NCBI RefSeq assembly: GCF_001043115.1
Contig: NZ_LFME01000001.1
Span: 411,672-475,671, forward strand
Direction of reading: 5' to 3'
DNA: 64,000 nt
From: Xanthomonas sp. NCPPB 1128
GTDB taxonomy: Bacteria > Pseudomonadota > Gammaproteobacteria > Xanthomonadales > Xanthomonadaceae
The notes under the pieces were generated by a model that was not told where the DNA came from, made no database searches, and was given only the letters and a program-made list of their open reading frames with translations. Positions 12,341-24,128 of this stretch are shown here, piece after piece (the stretch's first letter is position 1; each line of letters starts with the position of its first letter). The position numbers and the translations under genes were made by a program.

Positions 12341-14584
12341 TCAGAACTCCTGCCACTGGGCTTCGCTGGTGCTGGAAACCGCTGCAGCGACCGCGGCAAC
12401 CGGGCGCGGCCGTGCCGCAGGTCGGGAGCCGCTGCGAGCCCGGGCGGGAGCGGCCTGCGCGGTCGGCGCGTTGGCGGCCACGCCGAGGTAGGTGTCCAGC
12501 TTGAACGCGGCGATGGCCGCGCCGAGCTGTCCGGCCTGATCCTCCATCGAGCGCGCCGCGGCGGTGGCTTCCTCGACCAGCGCGGCGTTCTGCTGGGTGC
12601 TCTCGTCCATCTGCACCACGGTCTGGTTGACCTGTTCGATGCCGGCGGACTGCTCCTGCGAAGCGGCGGCGATCTCGCCCATGATGTCGGTGACGCGCCG
12701 CACCGAGGTCACGATCTCGCTCATGGTGCGGCCGGCCTGGTCGACCAGCGCCGAGCCTTCGGCGACACGGCCGACCGACTCGTCGATCAGTTCCTTGATC
12801 TCCTTGGCGGCACCGGCCGAGCGCTGGGCGAGGGTACGCACCTCGCTGGCGACCACCGCGAAGCCGCGACCTTGCTCGCCGGCCCGCGCGGCTTCCACTG
12901 CCGCGTTGAGCGCCAGGATGTTGGTCTGGAAGGCGATGCCATCGATGACGCCGATGATGTCGGCGATCTTCTTCGAGGAAGCCTCGATGCCGCTCATGGT
13001 GGTGACCACCTGGCCGACCACCTCGCCGCCCTGCGAGGCGACCGCGGCGGCGCCGGCGGCGAGCTGGTTGGCCTGGCGCGCATGCTCGGCGTTCTGCTTC
13101 ACCGTAGAGGTCAGCTCCTCCATCGAGGCGGCGGTGCGCTCCAGGCTGGCGGCCTGCTGTTCGGTGCGGCGCGACAGGTCGTCGTTGCCGGCGGCGATCT
13201 CGGTCGAGGCCACATTGATGTTGGCGGCGGCCGCCTGGATGCGGCCGACAATGGCCGCCAGTTGCGCGGCGGTGGCGTTGGCGTCGTCGCGCAGCGTGGC
13301 GAACACGCCGTGGTACTCGCCATGCAGGCGCGCGGTGAGGTCGCCGGCGGCGATGGCCTGCAGCAGCGTCGACAGTTCGCCCAGATTGCGGTCGCTGACC
13401 CCCATCATCGCGTTGAGGTCCTGCACCATGGCACGGAAGCCATACTGGAAGCGGTCGGCGTCGCCGCGGGTGCCGAACACGCCGGCCGCGGCCGCCTCCG
13501 CCAGTTGCTTGATCTGCTCGCTCATCGCGGTCAGGTTCTGCTTGGCCATGTCCATGGTCTCGGTGAGCACGGCCTTTTCGCCGGGCAGGCGGTCCATGTC
13601 CTCGGACAGGTCGCCGATCGCGTAGCGCTGGATGATCTGCAGCAGCCGCATCTTCACCGCGATGTGCGAGGCGACCAGCTCGTTGGTGCCCTTGACCATG
13701 CGCCCGTACTCGCCGGGGAAGGCGGTCTCGTCGATGCGGTAGCTGATGGTGCCGCGTGCGTGCTGCTGCGCCATCTCGTCCTGCGCGCGGATCACCGCGT
13801 GGATGCGCGAGCGCATGACCAGCATGTCGTCCATCAGTTCGCCGATCTCGTCCTTGCCGTGCGGGTAGGTGGCGCCGTCCAGTTCGCCGCGCGCCACCGC
13901 CTGCGACAGGCGCTTGGCCGCGTGCAGCTGGCGGGCCATGCCGCGCGCGATCGACCAGGCGGTGACGCCGGCGAACAGCACGGCCAGCCCGAGCAGCGCC
14001 AGGATCAGGGTCTTGGTATTGGCCAGCTGGCTGTCGGCGAGATCCATCTCCCGGTTCAGTTCGGCGACGTTGTACTGGGTCAGTGCGACGATGCGCTCGA
14101 ACAGGGTCCGTCGCAGCGCCCGCGACCGCGTATCGGAGATCGTCTGCGCCGCCGCCACGTCGCCGGCACGCAAGGCGGCGCCCATGTCGGTGTTGGCCTG
14201 CAGATAGGCCTTCAGCGTTTCCTGGACGCCGGCGTACATCTGCACCTGCTTGGGATCGCGCATCATCGCCGCGATGACCTGCTGGTTCTTCGCCACCTCG
14301 CTGCGCACCTTCTGCATGCGCGTGAAGTAGTCGGCCTGGGCCTTGGGATCGTCGGCGCGTGCCAGTTGCGCCAGTTCGTAGGTACGGAATTCGCCCAACT
14401 GCGCGCGCACCTCGGACAGCGCCTGGGTCGCCGGCACCCAGTCGCGCTCGATGTGCTGGAGTTCGGCGATCGACAGGTTGGTGCGGGAATAGGTGAACGC
14501 GCCCAGCACCAGCGTCAGCAGGGTGGTCACGACGAAGGCACAGATCAGCTTGTCGCGGATTTTCAGATGCGAGAGCACGTTCAT
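12341..14584 (-). CDS. Methyl-accepting chemotaxis protein M1
   Basis: A 747-residue receptor. TM1 at about 12-31, a helical periplasmic sensor at 32-190 (4HB type), TM2 at 191-213, then HAMP. A second HAMP-like linker contains [17 protein letters not shown]. The signalling hairpin has the typical tip ([30 protein letters not shown]). An Ala/Arg-rich flexible tail ends in QWQEF, the xWxxF docking pentapeptide for CheR/CheB. The start [12 protein letters not shown] directly precedes TM1; an upstream extension to 14800 is rejected as non-coding leader. The ligand is unknown. It lies next to the cheR operon, on the same strand. Confidence 0.94.
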   Translation of the reverse strand: MNVLSHLKIRDKLICAFVVTTLLTLVLGAFTYSRTNLSIAELQHIERDWVPATQALSEVRAQLGEFRTYELAQLARADDPKAQADYFTRMQKVRSEVAKNQQVIAAMMRDPKQVQMYAGVQETLKAYLQANTDMGAALRAGDVAAAQTISDTRSRALRRTLFERIVALTQYNVAELNREMDLADSQLANTKTLILALLGLAVLFAGVTAWSIARGMARQLHAAKRLSQAVARGELDGATYPHGKDEIGELMDDMLVMRSRIHAVIRAQDEMAQQHARGTISYRIDETAFPGEYGRMVKGTNELVASHIAVKMRLLQIIQRYAIGDLSEDMDRLPGEKAVLTETMDMAKQNLTAMSEQIKQLAEAAAAGVFGTRGDADRFQYGFRAMVQDLNAMMGVSDRNLGELSTLLQAIAAGDLTARLHGEYHGVFATLRDDANATAAQLAAIVGRIQAAAANINVASTEIAAGNDDLSRRTEQQAASLERTAASMEELTSTVKQNAEHARQANQLAAGAAAVASQGGEVVGQVVTTMSGIEASSKKIADIIGVIDGIAFQTNILALNAAVEAARAGEQGRGFAVVASEVRTLAQRSAGAAKEIKELIDESVGRVAEGSALVDQAGRTMSEIVTSVRRVTDIMGEIAAASQEQSAGIEQVNQTVVQMDESTQQNAALVEEATAAARSMEDQAGQLGAAIAAFKLDTYLGVAANAPTAQAAPARARSGSRPAARPRPVAAVAAAVSSTSEAQWQEF

Positions 14585-15020
14585 GGGCGTTCCATGTGCG
14601 GTAGCAAGGTGGAAGAGCGGGACGAGGGCGGCCGCGGCGTCAGCCGGCGGAAGCGTAGCGAGGCGAAGGTGGGGCGCAGGCGCGCTGCCGGTCGAGGCCA
14701 CCACGCGCGATGCCCGCGCGAACGCGCCGCCGGGATGGCAGCTGGCGCGTGCCGGCGACGCCAACGAGGGGGCGCGGGATAGCGCGCTGGACTTGCGCAC
14801 ATGCGGCGGCTCGGTGCGGCGGCACGACGCTGGACGAGGGTGGATGTGGACAGCAAGGCATCACGTGCTCCCAGAACGGTCGCGGTCGGGACCCGGCGGT
14901 GTCATCCGCGGGTCACGGGGCGTGATCCTGATATCGACTTGCGCAGCGATTGCTTGAACCGTGACGGGGCGCAAATCGCCGTGCGATGCCTGATTGTTTC
15001 TATCGCACTGGTATGGCCGC
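14585..15020 (-). promoter_or_regulatory. M1 promoter and long leader
   Basis: A non-coding gap between M2 and M1. It holds a sigma-28 promoter at 14931-14957 (TCAAGCAA-N11-GTCGATAT), which implies an M1 leader of about 340 nt. An in-frame reading upstream of the M1 ATG exists but lacks conserved protein features. Confidence 0.6.
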
Positions 15021-17243
15021 TCAATCGGCCCCGATGGTCGGGGCCGTGCGGACCAGCCGCAGCGGGGCCGGCTGCGCCGCGCTCCGAGGCCGGGCGGCAG
15101 GCGCGCGTGCCGCCGCGCCGTTCGCCCCGGTCGACACCGCATCCAGCCGGAACACCGCTGCCGCCTCGCCGAGCCGGCGACCTTGCTCTTCCAGCGCACG
15201 CGCCGAGGCGCTGGCTTCCTCGACCACCGCGACGTTCTGCTGGATCGCCTGGTCCATCTGCGCCACGGTGGTGCTGACCTGCTCGATGCCCATCGACTGC
15301 TCCCGCGATGCCGCGGCGATCTCGCCGATGATGTCGGTCACGCGCTGTACCGAGGTGACGATCTCGCTCATGGTCCGGCCGGCCTGGTCGACCAGCGCCG
15401 AGCCTTCGCTCACGCGGCCGACCGAGTCGTCGATCAGCGTCTTGATCTCCTTGGCGGCGTTGGCCGAGCGCTGCGCCAGGGTCCGCACTTCGGTGGCGAC
15501 CACGGCAAAGCCGCGGCCCTGTTCGCCGGCGCGGGCCGCTTCCACCGCCGCATTCAAGGCCAGGATGTTGGTCTGGAAGGCGATGCCATCGATGACGCTG
15601 ATGATGTCGGCGATCTTCTTCGACGACGCTTCGATGCCGCTCATGGTCTCGACCACCCTGCCGACCACATCGCCGCCCTGCGAGGCCACCGACGCCGCGC
15701 CGACCGCCAGTTGATTGGCCTGACGCGCGTGCTCGGCGTTTTGCTTGACCGTGGAGGTCAGCTCTTCCATCGAGGCGGCGGTCTCTTCCAGGTTGGCCGC
15801 CTGCTGCTCGGTGCGGCGCGACAGGTCCTCGTTGCCACTGGCCAGTTCGGTGGTGGCGCCGTGGATGCTGCGCGCCGCGGCCTGGATGCGGCCGACGATG
15901 TCGGCGAGCTGGTCGGCGGTGGTGTTGGCATCGGCGCGCATCCGCGCGAACACGCCGTGGAAGTCGCCTTCCATGCGCGCGCTCAGGTCGCCGGCGGCGA
16001 TGGCCTGCAGCAGCGTCGACAGCTTGCCCAGGTTGCGGTCGCTGACCTCCATCATCGCGTTGAGGTCCTGCACCATCAGCCGGAAGTCGTGCTGGAAGCG
16101 CTCGGCATCGCCACGCGCGCTGAAGTCGCCGGCGGCAGCCGCGGCGGCCAGGCGCTTGATCTCGGTGTTGATCGCCAGCAGGCTGGCCTTGGCCGCGTCC
16201 ATCGATTCGTGAAGCACCGCGCGGCTGCCGGGCAGGCGCCGCGCATCGCGGCGCAGGTCGCCGTTGGCGTACTCGTTGAGCACGGCGATGGCGTCGACGA
16301 TGGCATCGAGGTGTTCGAACATCATGCGGTTGATGCTGGCGGCGAGGTCGCCGTACACGCCGGGGAAATCCTCCGGCATGCGGTGGGACATGTCCTTGTC
16401 GGCGTGCAGCACGGCCATCCGTGCGGTCTCGCTGGAGAAGCGCTCCAGCATCCGGATCATCTCGCCGGTGGCGCGCAGCATCTCCCCGGTCTCGTCGCGG
16501 CCGGGGTTGTCGATGCGCACGCTGAGATCGCCACGCGACACCGCGCGGATCGCCTCCAGGCTGCGCGACACCGGGCGCAGCACCGAGCTGCCGATCAGCC
16601 AGTTGATGCCGAAGGTGAGTAGTACCAGGACGCCGCCGGCCAGCGCCATCACCCCGGTGAAGATCAGTGCCTGCGCCTGCACGTCGTCCATGTAGACGCC
16701 GGTGCCGATCACCCAATGCCAGGGCGCGAACGCGGCATTGTAGGAGACCTTCTCCACCGGCTTCTCGGTGCCGGGCTTGGGCCACAGGTAGTCGACATAG
16801 CCCCCGCCGGCCTCGGCCACCTTCACGAACTCGCGGAAGATCGGCTTGCCGTCGGCGCTGAGCACCTGGCCGATGTCCTTGCCGATCAGGTCGTGGCGGG
16901 TGGGGTGCATCAGCATGGTCGGATGCAGGTCGTGCACGTAGAAGTAGTCCACGCCGTCGCGGGCGCGCATCGACTCCAGGGTGCGCAGGGCGGTGCGCTG
17001 CGCCTCCGCCAGCGGCATGCTGCCCTTGTCCACCTCGGCCGCATAGGCGCGCACCACGCCCAGCGCCAGCTCGATCTGGCTCTTCAGCGCCTGCTCGCGC
17101 GTATTGCGGATATCCAGGTACTGCATCCGCGCGGCGATCACCGCCAGCAGGACGATACCGGCGCCGAGCAAGACGGTCTGCCACAGGAATTTGCGGCGCA
17201 GCGGCAGATCCGAGAGGCGGGTGAGCAACGAGCGAGACGACAT
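15021..17243 (-). CDS. Methyl-accepting chemotaxis protein M2 (single Cache)
   Basis: A 740-residue receptor. TM1 at about 19-39, periplasmic single Cache domain at about 45-190 ([23 protein letters not shown] and the [13 protein letters not shown] end are typical), TM2 at 191-215, [22 protein letters not shown] linker and the conserved signalling domain follow. sCache domains usually bind small organic acids. The tail is short and lacks the WQEF pentapeptide, so CheR tethering is not expected. Upstream of the ATG lie AAGGA at 8 nt and a possible sigma-28 promoter with a 12-nt spacer. Confidence 0.94.
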   Translation of the reverse strand: MSSRSLLTRLSDLPLRRKFLWQTVLLGAGIVLLAVIAARMQYLDIRNTREQALKSQIELALGVVRAYAAEVDKGSMPLAEAQRTALRTLESMRARDGVDYFYVHDLHPTMLMHPTRHDLIGKDIGQVLSADGKPIFREFVKVAEAGGGYVDYLWPKPGTEKPVEKVSYNAAFAPWHWVIGTGVYMDDVQAQALIFTGVMALAGGVLVLLTFGINWLIGSSVLRPVSRSLEAIRAVSRGDLSVRIDNPGRDETGEMLRATGEMIRMLERFSSETARMAVLHADKDMSHRMPEDFPGVYGDLAASINRMMFEHLDAIVDAIAVLNEYANGDLRRDARRLPGSRAVLHESMDAAKASLLAINTEIKRLAAAAAAGDFSARGDAERFQHDFRLMVQDLNAMMEVSDRNLGKLSTLLQAIAAGDLSARMEGDFHGVFARMRADANTTADQLADIVGRIQAAARSIHGATTELASGNEDLSRRTEQQAANLEETAASMEELTSTVKQNAEHARQANQLAVGAASVASQGGDVVGRVVETMSGIEASSKKIADIISVIDGIAFQTNILALNAAVEAARAGEQGRGFAVVATEVRTLAQRSANAAKEIKTLIDDSVGRVSEGSALVDQAGRTMSEIVTSVQRVTDIIGEIAAASREQSMGIEQVSTTVAQMDQAIQQNVAVVEEASASARALEEQGRRLGEAAAVFRLDAVSTGANGAAARAPAARPRSAAQPAPLRLVRTAPTIGAD

Positions 17244-17273
17244 CGACCAGTTCCTTGGAAGGTTCCCAGGGAT

Positions 17274-17301
17274 TTAACGGCCCCGGCAACGATGAAATTG
17301 A
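17274..17301 (-). promoter_or_regulatory. Possible FliA promoter of M2
   Basis: TCAATTTC, 12-nt spacer, GCCGTTAA. The spacer is one longer than consensus. A GTAGACAA (plus-strand) copy of the receptor-leader motif lies upstream at 17322-17329. Confidence 0.5.
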
Positions 17302-17351
17302 GCGCGCGACGCGACCGATTCGTAGACAATCCACGCGCCGACGCGGCCATC

Positions 17352-17381
17352 AAAAAAATCCCCGGCGCGAAGGCCGGGGAT
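17352..17381 (-). terminator. Rho-independent terminator of M3
   Basis: A 9-bp stem (17358-17366 with 17373-17381) followed on the minus strand by seven T, 29 nt after the M3 stop. Confidence 0.88.
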
Positions 17382-17409
17382 GGGGGTACAGCGAGAGGTC
17401 CGGCCGGTC

Positions 17410-19794
17410 TCAGAATTCCTGCCAGTCCGAATCGGCCAGCGCCGGCTCGACCTTGCGGGCGCGTACCGCCGCCGGCTTGGCGGAGGCGACGGCCGCAGGC
17501 TTCTTCGCCGCCGGTGCCGACCTCGGCGCGGCCACGGCATGCGGTGCATGCACGACCGCGGCCTGGGCCGACTGCTCGACACGGAAGATCGACACCGACT
17601 CGATCAGCTGGCCGGCCTGCTCTTCCATCGAGCGTGCCGCCGCGGTGGCTTCTTCCACCAGCGCCGCGTTCTGCTGGGTGGTCTCGTCCATCTGGGTGAC
17701 GGTCTGGTTGACCTGCTCGATGCCGGCCGACTGCTCCTGCGAGGCGGCGGCGATCTCGCCCATGATGTCGGTGACGCGCTGCACCGAGGCGACGATCTCG
17801 GTCATGGTCTGGCCGGCCTGGCGGACCAGGGTCGAGCCGTTGGCCACCTGGCCCACCGAGGCATCGATCAGGCCCTTGATCTCCTTGGCGGCGTTGGCCG
17901 AGCGCTGGGCGAGGGTGCGCACTTCGCTGGCGACCACGGCGAAGCCACGGCCCTGTTCGCCGGCACGCGCCGCTTCCACTGCGGCGTTGAGCGCCAGGAT
18001 GTTGGTCTGGAAGGCGATGCCGTCGATGACGCTGATGATGTCGCCGATCTTCTTAGAGGACGCCTCGATGCCGCTCATGGTCTCGACCACCTTGCCGACC
18101 ACGTCGCCGCCCTGCGAGGCGACCGTCGCCGCGCCGGCGGCCAGCTGGTTGGCCTGGCGTGCATGTTCGGCGTTCTGGCGCACGGTGGAGGTCAGTTCCT
18201 CCATCGAGGCGGCGGTCTCTTCCAGGTTGGCGGCCTGCTGCTCGGTGCGGCGCGACAGGTCGTCGTTGCCGGCGGCGATCTCGCCGGCGGCGGCATTGAT
18301 CGCGTTCGCCGCCTGCTGGATGCGGCCGACGATGGCCGCCAGCTGTTCGGCGGTGGCGTTGGCGTCGTCGCGCATGGTCGCGAACACGCCCTGGAAATCG
18401 CCGTGCATGCGCGCAGTCAGGTCGCCCTGCGACAGCGCGGTCAGCAGCTTGGACACTTCGCCGATGCTGTCGCCGTTGGCCTGCAGCAGGCCGTTGAGCT
18501 GCTGCGCCAGCTGCAGGAAGAAGCCGTGCTTGCCGTCCAGGCCGACGCGCCCGCTGAGGTCGCCGGCGGCGGCCTCGCGCACGATCTTGGCCACTTCCTG
18601 CTCGACCTGCGCTTCCAGGGTGCGGTCGCGCGATTCGCACACGAAGCCGATATGGGTGCCGTGCTGGTCGCGGATGGCGGTGATGGTCTGGGCGATGCGC
18701 GCGTCGGCGTAGGCCATCTCGCGTTCCATCACGCCCTTCTTCTCAAGCTCCGAGAGGGTCTTGGGATCGTGCTGGTTGCCGTACTCCATCACCGTCACCG
18801 GGGAGCCGACCAGCGGCAGGCTCGAATCGAAGGCCGGCGCGACCGAGTGGATCTGCTCGGCGTACTTGTCGGTGAGGCCCTGCATCGACGGGTTGGCGTA
18901 GACGATGTTGTAGTCCAGGTCGACGATGAACATGCCGATCGAGGAATTGTCCAGCGCGGTGCGGATGCGCAGGTTCTCGGAGGCGACCGCGGCATCGCGC
19001 TCGATGCGCCCGCGCAGGTCCTGCTGCATGCGCTTGAGCGCCTGCATCAACTCGCCGATTTCGTCCTTGCCGTTGGCGTCGATATGCCCGTCGAGCTTGC
19101 CGCCGGCGACGTCGCTGGCGACCTTGACCGCATCGCGGATGTTATTGGCCAGCATCCGCCCGAACAGGACGGCCATGCCGATCGCCGCGCCAAGACCGAT
19201 CAGCAGGCAGACCAGCAGGGTCGCGGACGCCTTGCTGTAGGTGCCGCTGGCGGCGTCGGCCGCGACCTTGGCCTGGCGGTCGTTCTCCGCGATCAGGGCG
19301 ACGACGTCGTCCACCACCTTGTTGTGCAGGGTGCGGGTCTCGCCGGTGAAGGTGTCGATGGCGTCGTCGTGCAGGTCCAGCTGCAGCATTTCGTCGACGG
19401 ACTGATAGGAGGCGCTGGCCTTCTTCCAGTCGGCCACCAGGCGGTCGTAGATGGTCTTTTCCTGCGGGCTACCGATCTTGGGCGGATACTTGACCAGGAT
19501 CTGGTCCATCTGCTTCTTCAGCGCGACCTTGCGCGCGGCCGATTCCTTCTTCAGCGCATCGCTGCTGCGGATCAGGCTCTGGTAGGCCGCATTGCGGTAC
19601 TCGCCCAGGATGCCGCGCATCTCGCCGCCGGTGCGCACACTGGGCACGACCTGCGCGGAGACATTGCTGGTGACGCCGTTGAGCGAGTGAAGGCCGCGAT
19701 AGGCGGCAATGCCCTGGATCAGCATCAACGCCAGCACGACGCCGAACGCCAGCATCAGTTTGGGCATCACCTTCAGATCTTTAATCCACTGCAT
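17410..19794 (-). CDS. Methyl-accepting chemotaxis protein M3 (PAS-containing)
   Basis: A 794-residue receptor. TM1 at about 11-32, helical periplasmic domain, TM2 at 190-213, HAMP, cytoplasmic PAS domain at about 285-400 ([22 protein letters not shown]). [26 protein letters not shown] linker and the signalling domain follow; the tail ends SDWQEF. The PAS could sense redox or a bound ligand; no cofactor residues can be assigned. The preceding gene encodes a small exported protein and shares its sigma-28 promoter; a hairpin lies between them. The start MQWIKDLK directly precedes TM1. Confidence 0.94.
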   Translation of the reverse strand: MQWIKDLKVMPKLMLAFGVVLALMLIQGIAAYRGLHSLNGVTSNVSAQVVPSVRTGGEMRGILGEYRNAAYQSLIRSSDALKKESAARKVALKKQMDQILVKYPPKIGSPQEKTIYDRLVADWKKASASYQSVDEMLQLDLHDDAIDTFTGETRTLHNKVVDDVVALIAENDRQAKVAADAASGTYSKASATLLVCLLIGLGAAIGMAVLFGRMLANNIRDAVKVASDVAGGKLDGHIDANGKDEIGELMQALKRMQQDLRGRIERDAAVASENLRIRTALDNSSIGMFIVDLDYNIVYANPSMQGLTDKYAEQIHSVAPAFDSSLPLVGSPVTVMEYGNQHDPKTLSELEKKGVMEREMAYADARIAQTITAIRDQHGTHIGFVCESRDRTLEAQVEQEVAKIVREAAAGDLSGRVGLDGKHGFFLQLAQQLNGLLQANGDSIGEVSKLLTALSQGDLTARMHGDFQGVFATMRDDANATAEQLAAIVGRIQQAANAINAAAGEIAAGNDDLSRRTEQQAANLEETAASMEELTSTVRQNAEHARQANQLAAGAATVASQGGDVVGKVVETMSGIEASSKKIGDIISVIDGIAFQTNILALNAAVEAARAGEQGRGFAVVASEVRTLAQRSANAAKEIKGLIDASVGQVANGSTLVRQAGQTMTEIVASVQRVTDIMGEIAAASQEQSAGIEQVNQTVTQMDETTQQNAALVEEATAAARSMEEQAGQLIESVSIFRVEQSAQAAVVHAPHAVAAPRSAPAAKKPAAVASAKPAAVRARKVEPALADSDWQEF

Positions 19795-19833
19795 GAGCGC
19801 GTTTCCCGTAATTCGGAGGGGGCGACAAGGGAC

Positions 19834-19889
19834 AAAAAAGCAAACGCCGCCGCGCCGGACCGTGTGCACGGGTCCAGCACGGCGGCGCA
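19834..19889 (-). terminator. Possible attenuator between small exported gene and M3
   Basis: GC-rich inverted repeat (CGCCGCCG with CGGCGGCG and inner GGACC/GGTCC), followed on the minus strand by a T-rich run. It could reduce transcription from the 126-residue gene into M3. Confidence 0.55.
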
Positions 19890-19894
19890 ATGGC

Positions 19895-20275
19895 TTACTT
19901 GATGGTGGCCAGCTTCAGGCTGGACGGCGCGCTGACCTGGATTTCGGCGCGCGAGCTGTCGCGCTCGATCTTGCCGATCACGCACACGTCCTTACCTTCC
20001 AGCGTTTCCGGCGCGAAGCCGAACTTGCTGCGGTCGGCACCGGCGATGCGGGCGGAGAAGGTGTGGCGCGGGAACATGCCGCCCATGTACAGGAAGGTCG
20101 GCTCGCCTTCGGAATTCTGCGCGTACTTGGCTTTCTCGACCTTGCCGCAGACCATGCCGTCCTTGCCGACGAAACGGGTGGCCATCTCCGGCGGGATCAT
20201 CTGCTGGGACTGGGCGAAGGTGCTGGGGCTGGCGGCGAGCAGCAGGACCAGCAGCATGGGAAAGCTCGGTTTCAT
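19895..20275 (-). CDS. Small exported OB-fold-like protein
   Basis: A 126-residue protein with a clear signal peptide (about 1-21, hydrophobic [10 protein letters not shown], cleavage after FA). The mature part carries two GK[VI]E strands ([10 protein letters not shown] and [10 protein letters not shown]) and a central [17 protein letters not shown]. These resemble small exported OB-fold (nucleic-acid-binding-like) domains by eye; function is not known. AAGGAG lies 7 nt before the ATG. A good sigma-28 promoter lies upstream, so it should be made with the flagellar/chemotaxis genes, and M3 follows after 100 nt. It may be a periplasmic partner of M3; this is inference. Confidence 0.8.
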   Translation of the reverse strand: MKPSFPMLLVLLLAASPSTFAQSQQMIPPEMATRFVGKDGMVCGKVEKAKYAQNSEGEPTFLYMGGMFPRHTFSARIAGADRSKFGFAPETLEGKDVCVIGKIERDSSRAEIQVSAPSSLKLATIK

Positions 20276-20336
20276 GGAACGACTCCTTGAGGACGGGGGA
20301 TGAAGTGAGGGCTGTGTGATGCCAGCCACTCTTCAG

Positions 20337-20363
20337 CTATCGGCAAGAAATCGGCGAACTTGA
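20337..20363 (-). promoter_or_regulatory. FliA promoter of small exported gene and M3
   Basis: TCAAGTTC, 11-nt spacer, GCCGATAG. Confidence 0.75.
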
Positions 20364-20394
20364 TTCGTGCAAGTGATAAACAGTTCGCATTTCA

Positions 20395-20421
20395 AATAAA
20401 AAACCCGCCGTGAGGCGGGTT
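20395..20421 (-). terminator. Rho-independent terminator of cheW
   Basis: An 8-bp stem AACCCGCC/GGCGGGTT (20402-20409, 20414-20421) with a long T-run on the minus strand, 37 nt after the cheW stop. Confidence 0.88.
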
Positions 20422-20457
20422 CGTCTACGCCGGGCGGCCGCCGCCGCGGCCGCGAGG

Positions 20458-20952
20458 TCAGGCGGCTTCGTCGACTTGGGCGTGCTGCTGGCCGAACTCG
20501 GCGCTGTCCAGCAGGGTCTCGATGTCCAGCAGGATCAGCATCTTGTCGTCCTGGGTGCCGATGCCGGAGATGAAGCGGGTATCCACCGCGGCGCCGAACT
20601 CGGGGGTCGGGCGGATCTGCTCTTCGTTCAACGGGATCACGTCGGAGACGCTGTCCACGACGATGCCGACCACGCGGTCTTCGACGTTGAGCACGATCAT
20701 CACGGTGAAGGCGTCGTAGCGCGCTTCCTTCAGGCGCAGCTTCAGGCGCAGGTCGATCACCGGCACGATGGTGCCGCGCAGGTTGATCACGCCCTTGATG
20801 TACTCGGGAGCGTCGGGAACCCGGGTGACCGAGTCGTAGCCGCGGATTTCCTGCACCTTGAGGATATCCACGCCGTAGTGCTCTTCGCCGAGGGTGAAGC
20901 TGAGGAATTCGCCGCCGGTGGCGCCGGAGGTGGAGGTGGTCTTGTCGTTCAT
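20458..20952 (-). CDS. cheW: Chemotaxis coupling protein CheW
   Basis: A 164-residue single-domain CheW (domain about 12-150: FLSFTLGEEHYGVDILKVQEI, VINLRGTIVPVIDLR). It couples receptors to CheA in the array. AGGAG lies 6 nt before the ATG, and a sigma-28 promoter with near-perfect -35 lies upstream. A terminator closes the gene, so it is monocistronic inside the receptor array. It is the only free-standing CheW in the window; the other CheW domains are in the two CheA proteins and the ParP-like protein. Confidence 0.96.
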   Translation of the reverse strand: MNDKTTSTSGATGGEFLSFTLGEEHYGVDILKVQEIRGYDSVTRVPDAPEYIKGVINLRGTIVPVIDLRLKLRLKEARYDAFTVMIVLNVEDRVVGIVVDSVSDVIPLNEEQIRPTPEFGAAVDTRFISGIGTQDDKMLILLDIETLLDSAEFGQQHAQVDEAA

Positions 20953-21018
20953 CGTGTGCTCCTGGTGCGCACGGGATTGCGGGTGGTGGCGGAAGTGGGA
21001 AAGCGCGACTCTGATGCT

Positions 21019-21045
21019 AGATCGGCGCGGGGCCGCCGAACTTTA
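21019..21045 (-). promoter_or_regulatory. FliA promoter of cheW
   Basis: TAAAGTTC, 11-nt spacer, GCCGATCT. Confidence 0.75.
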
Positions 21046-21076
21046 GTGCGCCGATTGGTCTGGCCGCTTGCGGCGT

Positions 21077-21859
21077 TCAGGACAGCACGCCGCTCTTGCG
21101 GGCGCTGCGCTGGCGTTCGATGCGGAACACGTAGCGCTGGATCGCCGCATCGGCGCCGCGCGGCATGTCCAGGAAGCGCATGCCGACCCGCAGCGTGTCC
21201 TGGCCGTTGGCGAGCTTGGAGACGTACATGTTGCAGACCTGCAGGGTCAACCGGATGGCATCGGCGTCGGGCAACTGCAGCACGCAGTTGGGGTAGCTCT
21301 CCTGCAGCTTCGGCAATGGCTGGCCGTGCACCAGCGCCACCGCCAGCCCGCCGCCGCTGATGTCCAGCACGCGCAGCTTCAGTTCGACCTGGCCGGCGTC
21401 GTCGTCGATGCGCAGCACGCACAGCGGCGAGTCGGTGATCGGGGTCTCCAGGCGGAAATGCTCGCGCCGCTGCAGGTAGTACAGCGATTCCGGTAACGGT
21501 GCGCGGAAGCCTGCCTGGCCGTCGTGTTCGCTGCGTTCGGGGCGTTCGATGCGGAAACGCACCCGGACCTTGTCCAGTTGCGCGAAGCACAGCAGGTACT
21601 CGGCCTGTTCGGCGGCGCGGTTGGAAGCCTCGTTGACACTCAGGTCCAGCAGCACGCTGTCCTCGGCCAGCTCCAGCAGCGCGGTGGAGAAGGCCTGGTC
21701 GCGGCCGCCCACATGCGCGCTGACCTGCGAACGCTGCTGGATCAGCGACTGCAGCAACTGGCGGATCTGTCGTGGCTTGGTCAGCAGGAAACGGTCGTCC
21801 TCCACCTCTTCTTCCGGCGAAGACGGGACGGGGGAGTCGCTGGGAGTGCCTTCGGCCAT
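21077..21859 (-). CDS. ycgR: PilZ-domain flagellar brake protein YcgR-like
   Basis: A 260-residue protein with an N-terminal YcgR domain (about 20-120) and a C-terminal PilZ domain (about 125-245). The two c-di-GMP-binding signatures are present: RREHFR and LDISGGG. YcgR proteins slow or bias the flagellar motor when c-di-GMP is high. The start [10 protein letters not shown] was chosen because the longer reading runs into M4. It lies 61 nt after M4. A weak sigma-28-like site overlaps the M4 stop (21921-21947, TACAAAAA-N11-GCCGATAG), so it may have its own promoter or be co-transcribed with M4. Confidence 0.9.
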   Translation of the reverse strand: MAEGTPSDSPVPSSPEEEVEDDRFLLTKPRQIRQLLQSLIQQRSQVSAHVGGRDQAFSTALLELAEDSVLLDLSVNEASNRAAEQAEYLLCFAQLDKVRVRFRIERPERSEHDGQAGFRAPLPESLYYLQRREHFRLETPITDSPLCVLRIDDDAGQVELKLRVLDISGGGLAVALVHGQPLPKLQESYPNCVLQLPDADAIRLTLQVCNMYVSKLANGQDTLRVGMRFLDMPRGADAAIQRYVFRIERQRSARKSGVLS

Positions 21860-21920
21860 GGTGGACAGTGCGTACGGGAAAGTGGGTGGGGCGGCACCGC
21901 ATCGGGCCGCCCCACGCATG

Positions 21921-24128
21921 CTATCGGCTGAGCTGGGCTTTTTTGTAGACCGGATGGACGTTGCCGCCGCTGGCGGAGGCGCCCGACGGCGGGCGACGCT
22001 CCAGGGTGAAGGATGCCACGGCCCGTGCCAGTTCGCCCGCCTCGTGTTCCATCGAACGTGCGTTGGCGCTGGCTTCCTCGACCAGGGCGGCATTCTGCTG
22101 GGTGGCCTCGTCCATCTGGGTGACGGTCTGGTTGACCTGCTCGATGCCGGCCGACTGCTCCTGCGAGGCCGAGGAGATCTCGCGCATGATGTCGGTCACC
22201 CGCTGCACCGAGGCCACGATCTCCTGCATGGTGGTGCCGGCCTGTTCGACCAGGGCCGAGCCCTGGGCGACGCGGCCGACCGAGTCGTCGATCAGGTCCT
22301 TGATCTCCTTGGCGGCGGTCGAGGAGCGCTGGGCGAGGGTGCGTACCTCGCTGGCCACGACGGCGAAGCCGCGGCCCTGTTCGCCGGCCCGCGCCGCTTC
22401 CACCGCCGCATTCAAGGCCAGGATGTTGGTCTGGAAGGCGATGCCGTCGATGACACTGATGATGTCGGCGATCTTCTTCGAGGACGCCGCGATGCCGCTC
22501 ATGGTGGTGACCACCTGGCCGACCACGCTGCCGCCCTGCGAGGCGACCGCCGCCGCGCCGACCGCCAGCTGGTTGGCCTGGTGCGCATGCTCGGCATTCT
22601 GCTTCACGGTGGAGGTCAGCTCCTCCATCGAGGCCGCGGTCTCTTCCAGGCTGGCGGCCTGTTGTTCGGTGCGGCGCGACAGGTCGTCGTTGCCGGCGGC
22701 GATCTCGCCGGCCGCGGTATTGATCGCATCGGAGGCGCCCTGGATCTGCCGCACGATCGCCGACAACTGCTCGGCGGTGGCGTTGGCATCGTCCTTCATG
22801 TTCGCGTACACGCCCTGCAGGTCGGCGTCGATGCGCCGCGACAGGTCGCCTTCGGCCAGCGCGCGCAGCATCTGCTGGATATGGGCCAGGCCGGACGCGC
22901 CGGCGGCGAGCATGGCATTGATCTGTTCGCCCAGTTGCAGCAGGAAGCCGTGCTTGCCGTCCAGGCGGATGCGCCCGCCGAGGTCGCCGGCGACCGCGCC
23001 GCGCACGATGCCGGCGATCTCCTCTTCCACCGCCACCTCGTCGGTGCGGTCGGCCCATTCCACCACGAAGCCCAGGCGGTTGCCGGCGGCGTCGGTGACC
23101 GGGTTGACGATCAGGCGCATGGTGTGGCCGCCGACGCGGATCTGCGCGCGATGGGTGCCCTTGAGCTCGGCGAGCATGCGCGCCTGGTGCTCGGGATGGC
23201 GATGGAACACGTCGATGGTCTTGCCCAGCAGGTCGCTGGCATCGAACTGCGGCAGGTCGCGGCGCAGGTCCTCCTGCACGTCGCTGAGCATCTGCAGCAG
23301 CGGACGGTTGACGTAGACGATGCGGCGCTCGGCGTCGGCGATCATCACGTTGGTGGTGACGTCGTCCAGCGCACTGCGGATACGCAGGTTCTCGCGCTGG
23401 GCCTCGCTGTCCTGCTCGCGGCTGCTCAGCAGTTGCGCGTTGGCTGCGACCAGGGTGTGGGCGATGGAACCTTGTGGCAGCTCGAGCGCACGGATCGCAG
23501 CCGGCAGCGGCTGCTGCTGGGCGATGGCGCGTGCGGCCTGCGCCAGGTCGTGCGGATCGTGGCCCACGTCCAGTAGTTGCCGGCGCATCTGCACCGCCAT
23601 CGGCACCAGGATCGCCGCTTCCACCGCCACGTACAGGGCATGGATCGCGAGGATGCCGAGCCCGGCGTCGGCGGTGAAAACGCGCACCGGCAGGCCGCGA
23701 TGCTGCAGCCAGAAGAACAGCACGTGATGCACGGCGATCGCCGCGGCGGCGACCATGATCGGGCGCCAGTCGCGGTAGTACAGCAGCAACGCGATCAGCA
23801 GGATCACCCCGAAGTGCACCTCGATCATGCCGCCGGCCTGCTGGATAAGGGCGGCCGCCAGCACCATCAGGCCTAGCGCCACGGTGCAGCGGCTGAGCAG
23901 GCTGCCCGGATACAGCTTCACCTGCAGGGCGATGACCGCCAAGGTCGGCAGGCTGACCGTCAGCCACAACGTCCACGTGCCCTGATGCCAGGCGGCGGCC
24001 AGGCTGGCGACGGTGGCCAGGACGGCCACCGTCACGAACAGGCGGTCGGCCTGTGCCGCCAGTTTCTGCAGGTAGACGTAGCGCTCGTTGCCGATGAGAA
24101 AACTGCCTTGGTGAGGCGACGCGCTCAT
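21921..24128 (-). CDS. Methyl-accepting chemotaxis protein M4 (polytopic, PAS)
   Basis: A 735-residue receptor of unusual topology: about six predicted membrane helices in the first 180 residues (about 30-46, 52-70, 80-97, 104-117, 124-141, 156-178) instead of two helices and a periplasmic domain. A PAS domain follows (about 225-345; [21 protein letters not shown]), then a [19 protein letters not shown] linker and the conserved signalling domain. The tail ends VYKKAQLSR, with no WQEF. The layout fits a receptor sensing membrane or redox state, but the ligand is unknown. The start ATG overlaps the stop of the upstream membrane protein (ATGA). Confidence 0.93.
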   Translation of the reverse strand: MSASPHQGSFLIGNERYVYLQKLAAQADRLFVTVAVLATVASLAAAWHQGTWTLWLTVSLPTLAVIALQVKLYPGSLLSRCTVALGLMVLAAALIQQAGGMIEVHFGVILLIALLLYYRDWRPIMVAAAAIAVHHVLFFWLQHRGLPVRVFTADAGLGILAIHALYVAVEAAILVPMAVQMRRQLLDVGHDPHDLAQAARAIAQQQPLPAAIRALELPQGSIAHTLVAANAQLLSSREQDSEAQRENLRIRSALDDVTTNVMIADAERRIVYVNRPLLQMLSDVQEDLRRDLPQFDASDLLGKTIDVFHRHPEHQARMLAELKGTHRAQIRVGGHTMRLIVNPVTDAAGNRLGFVVEWADRTDEVAVEEEIAGIVRGAVAGDLGGRIRLDGKHGFLLQLGEQINAMLAAGASGLAHIQQMLRALAEGDLSRRIDADLQGVYANMKDDANATAEQLSAIVRQIQGASDAINTAAGEIAAGNDDLSRRTEQQAASLEETAASMEELTSTVKQNAEHAHQANQLAVGAAAVASQGGSVVGQVVTTMSGIAASSKKIADIISVIDGIAFQTNILALNAAVEAARAGEQGRGFAVVASEVRTLAQRSSTAAKEIKDLIDDSVGRVAQGSALVEQAGTTMQEIVASVQRVTDIMREISSASQEQSAGIEQVNQTVTQMDEATQQNAALVEEASANARSMEHEAGELARAVASFTLERRPPSGASASGGNVHPVYKKAQLSR

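Noticed and set aside
14585..14800. N-terminal extension of M1
   Set aside because: Adds a Pro/Arg/Ala-rich stretch before a normal receptor start at TM1; not seen in related receptors and lies in the leader.
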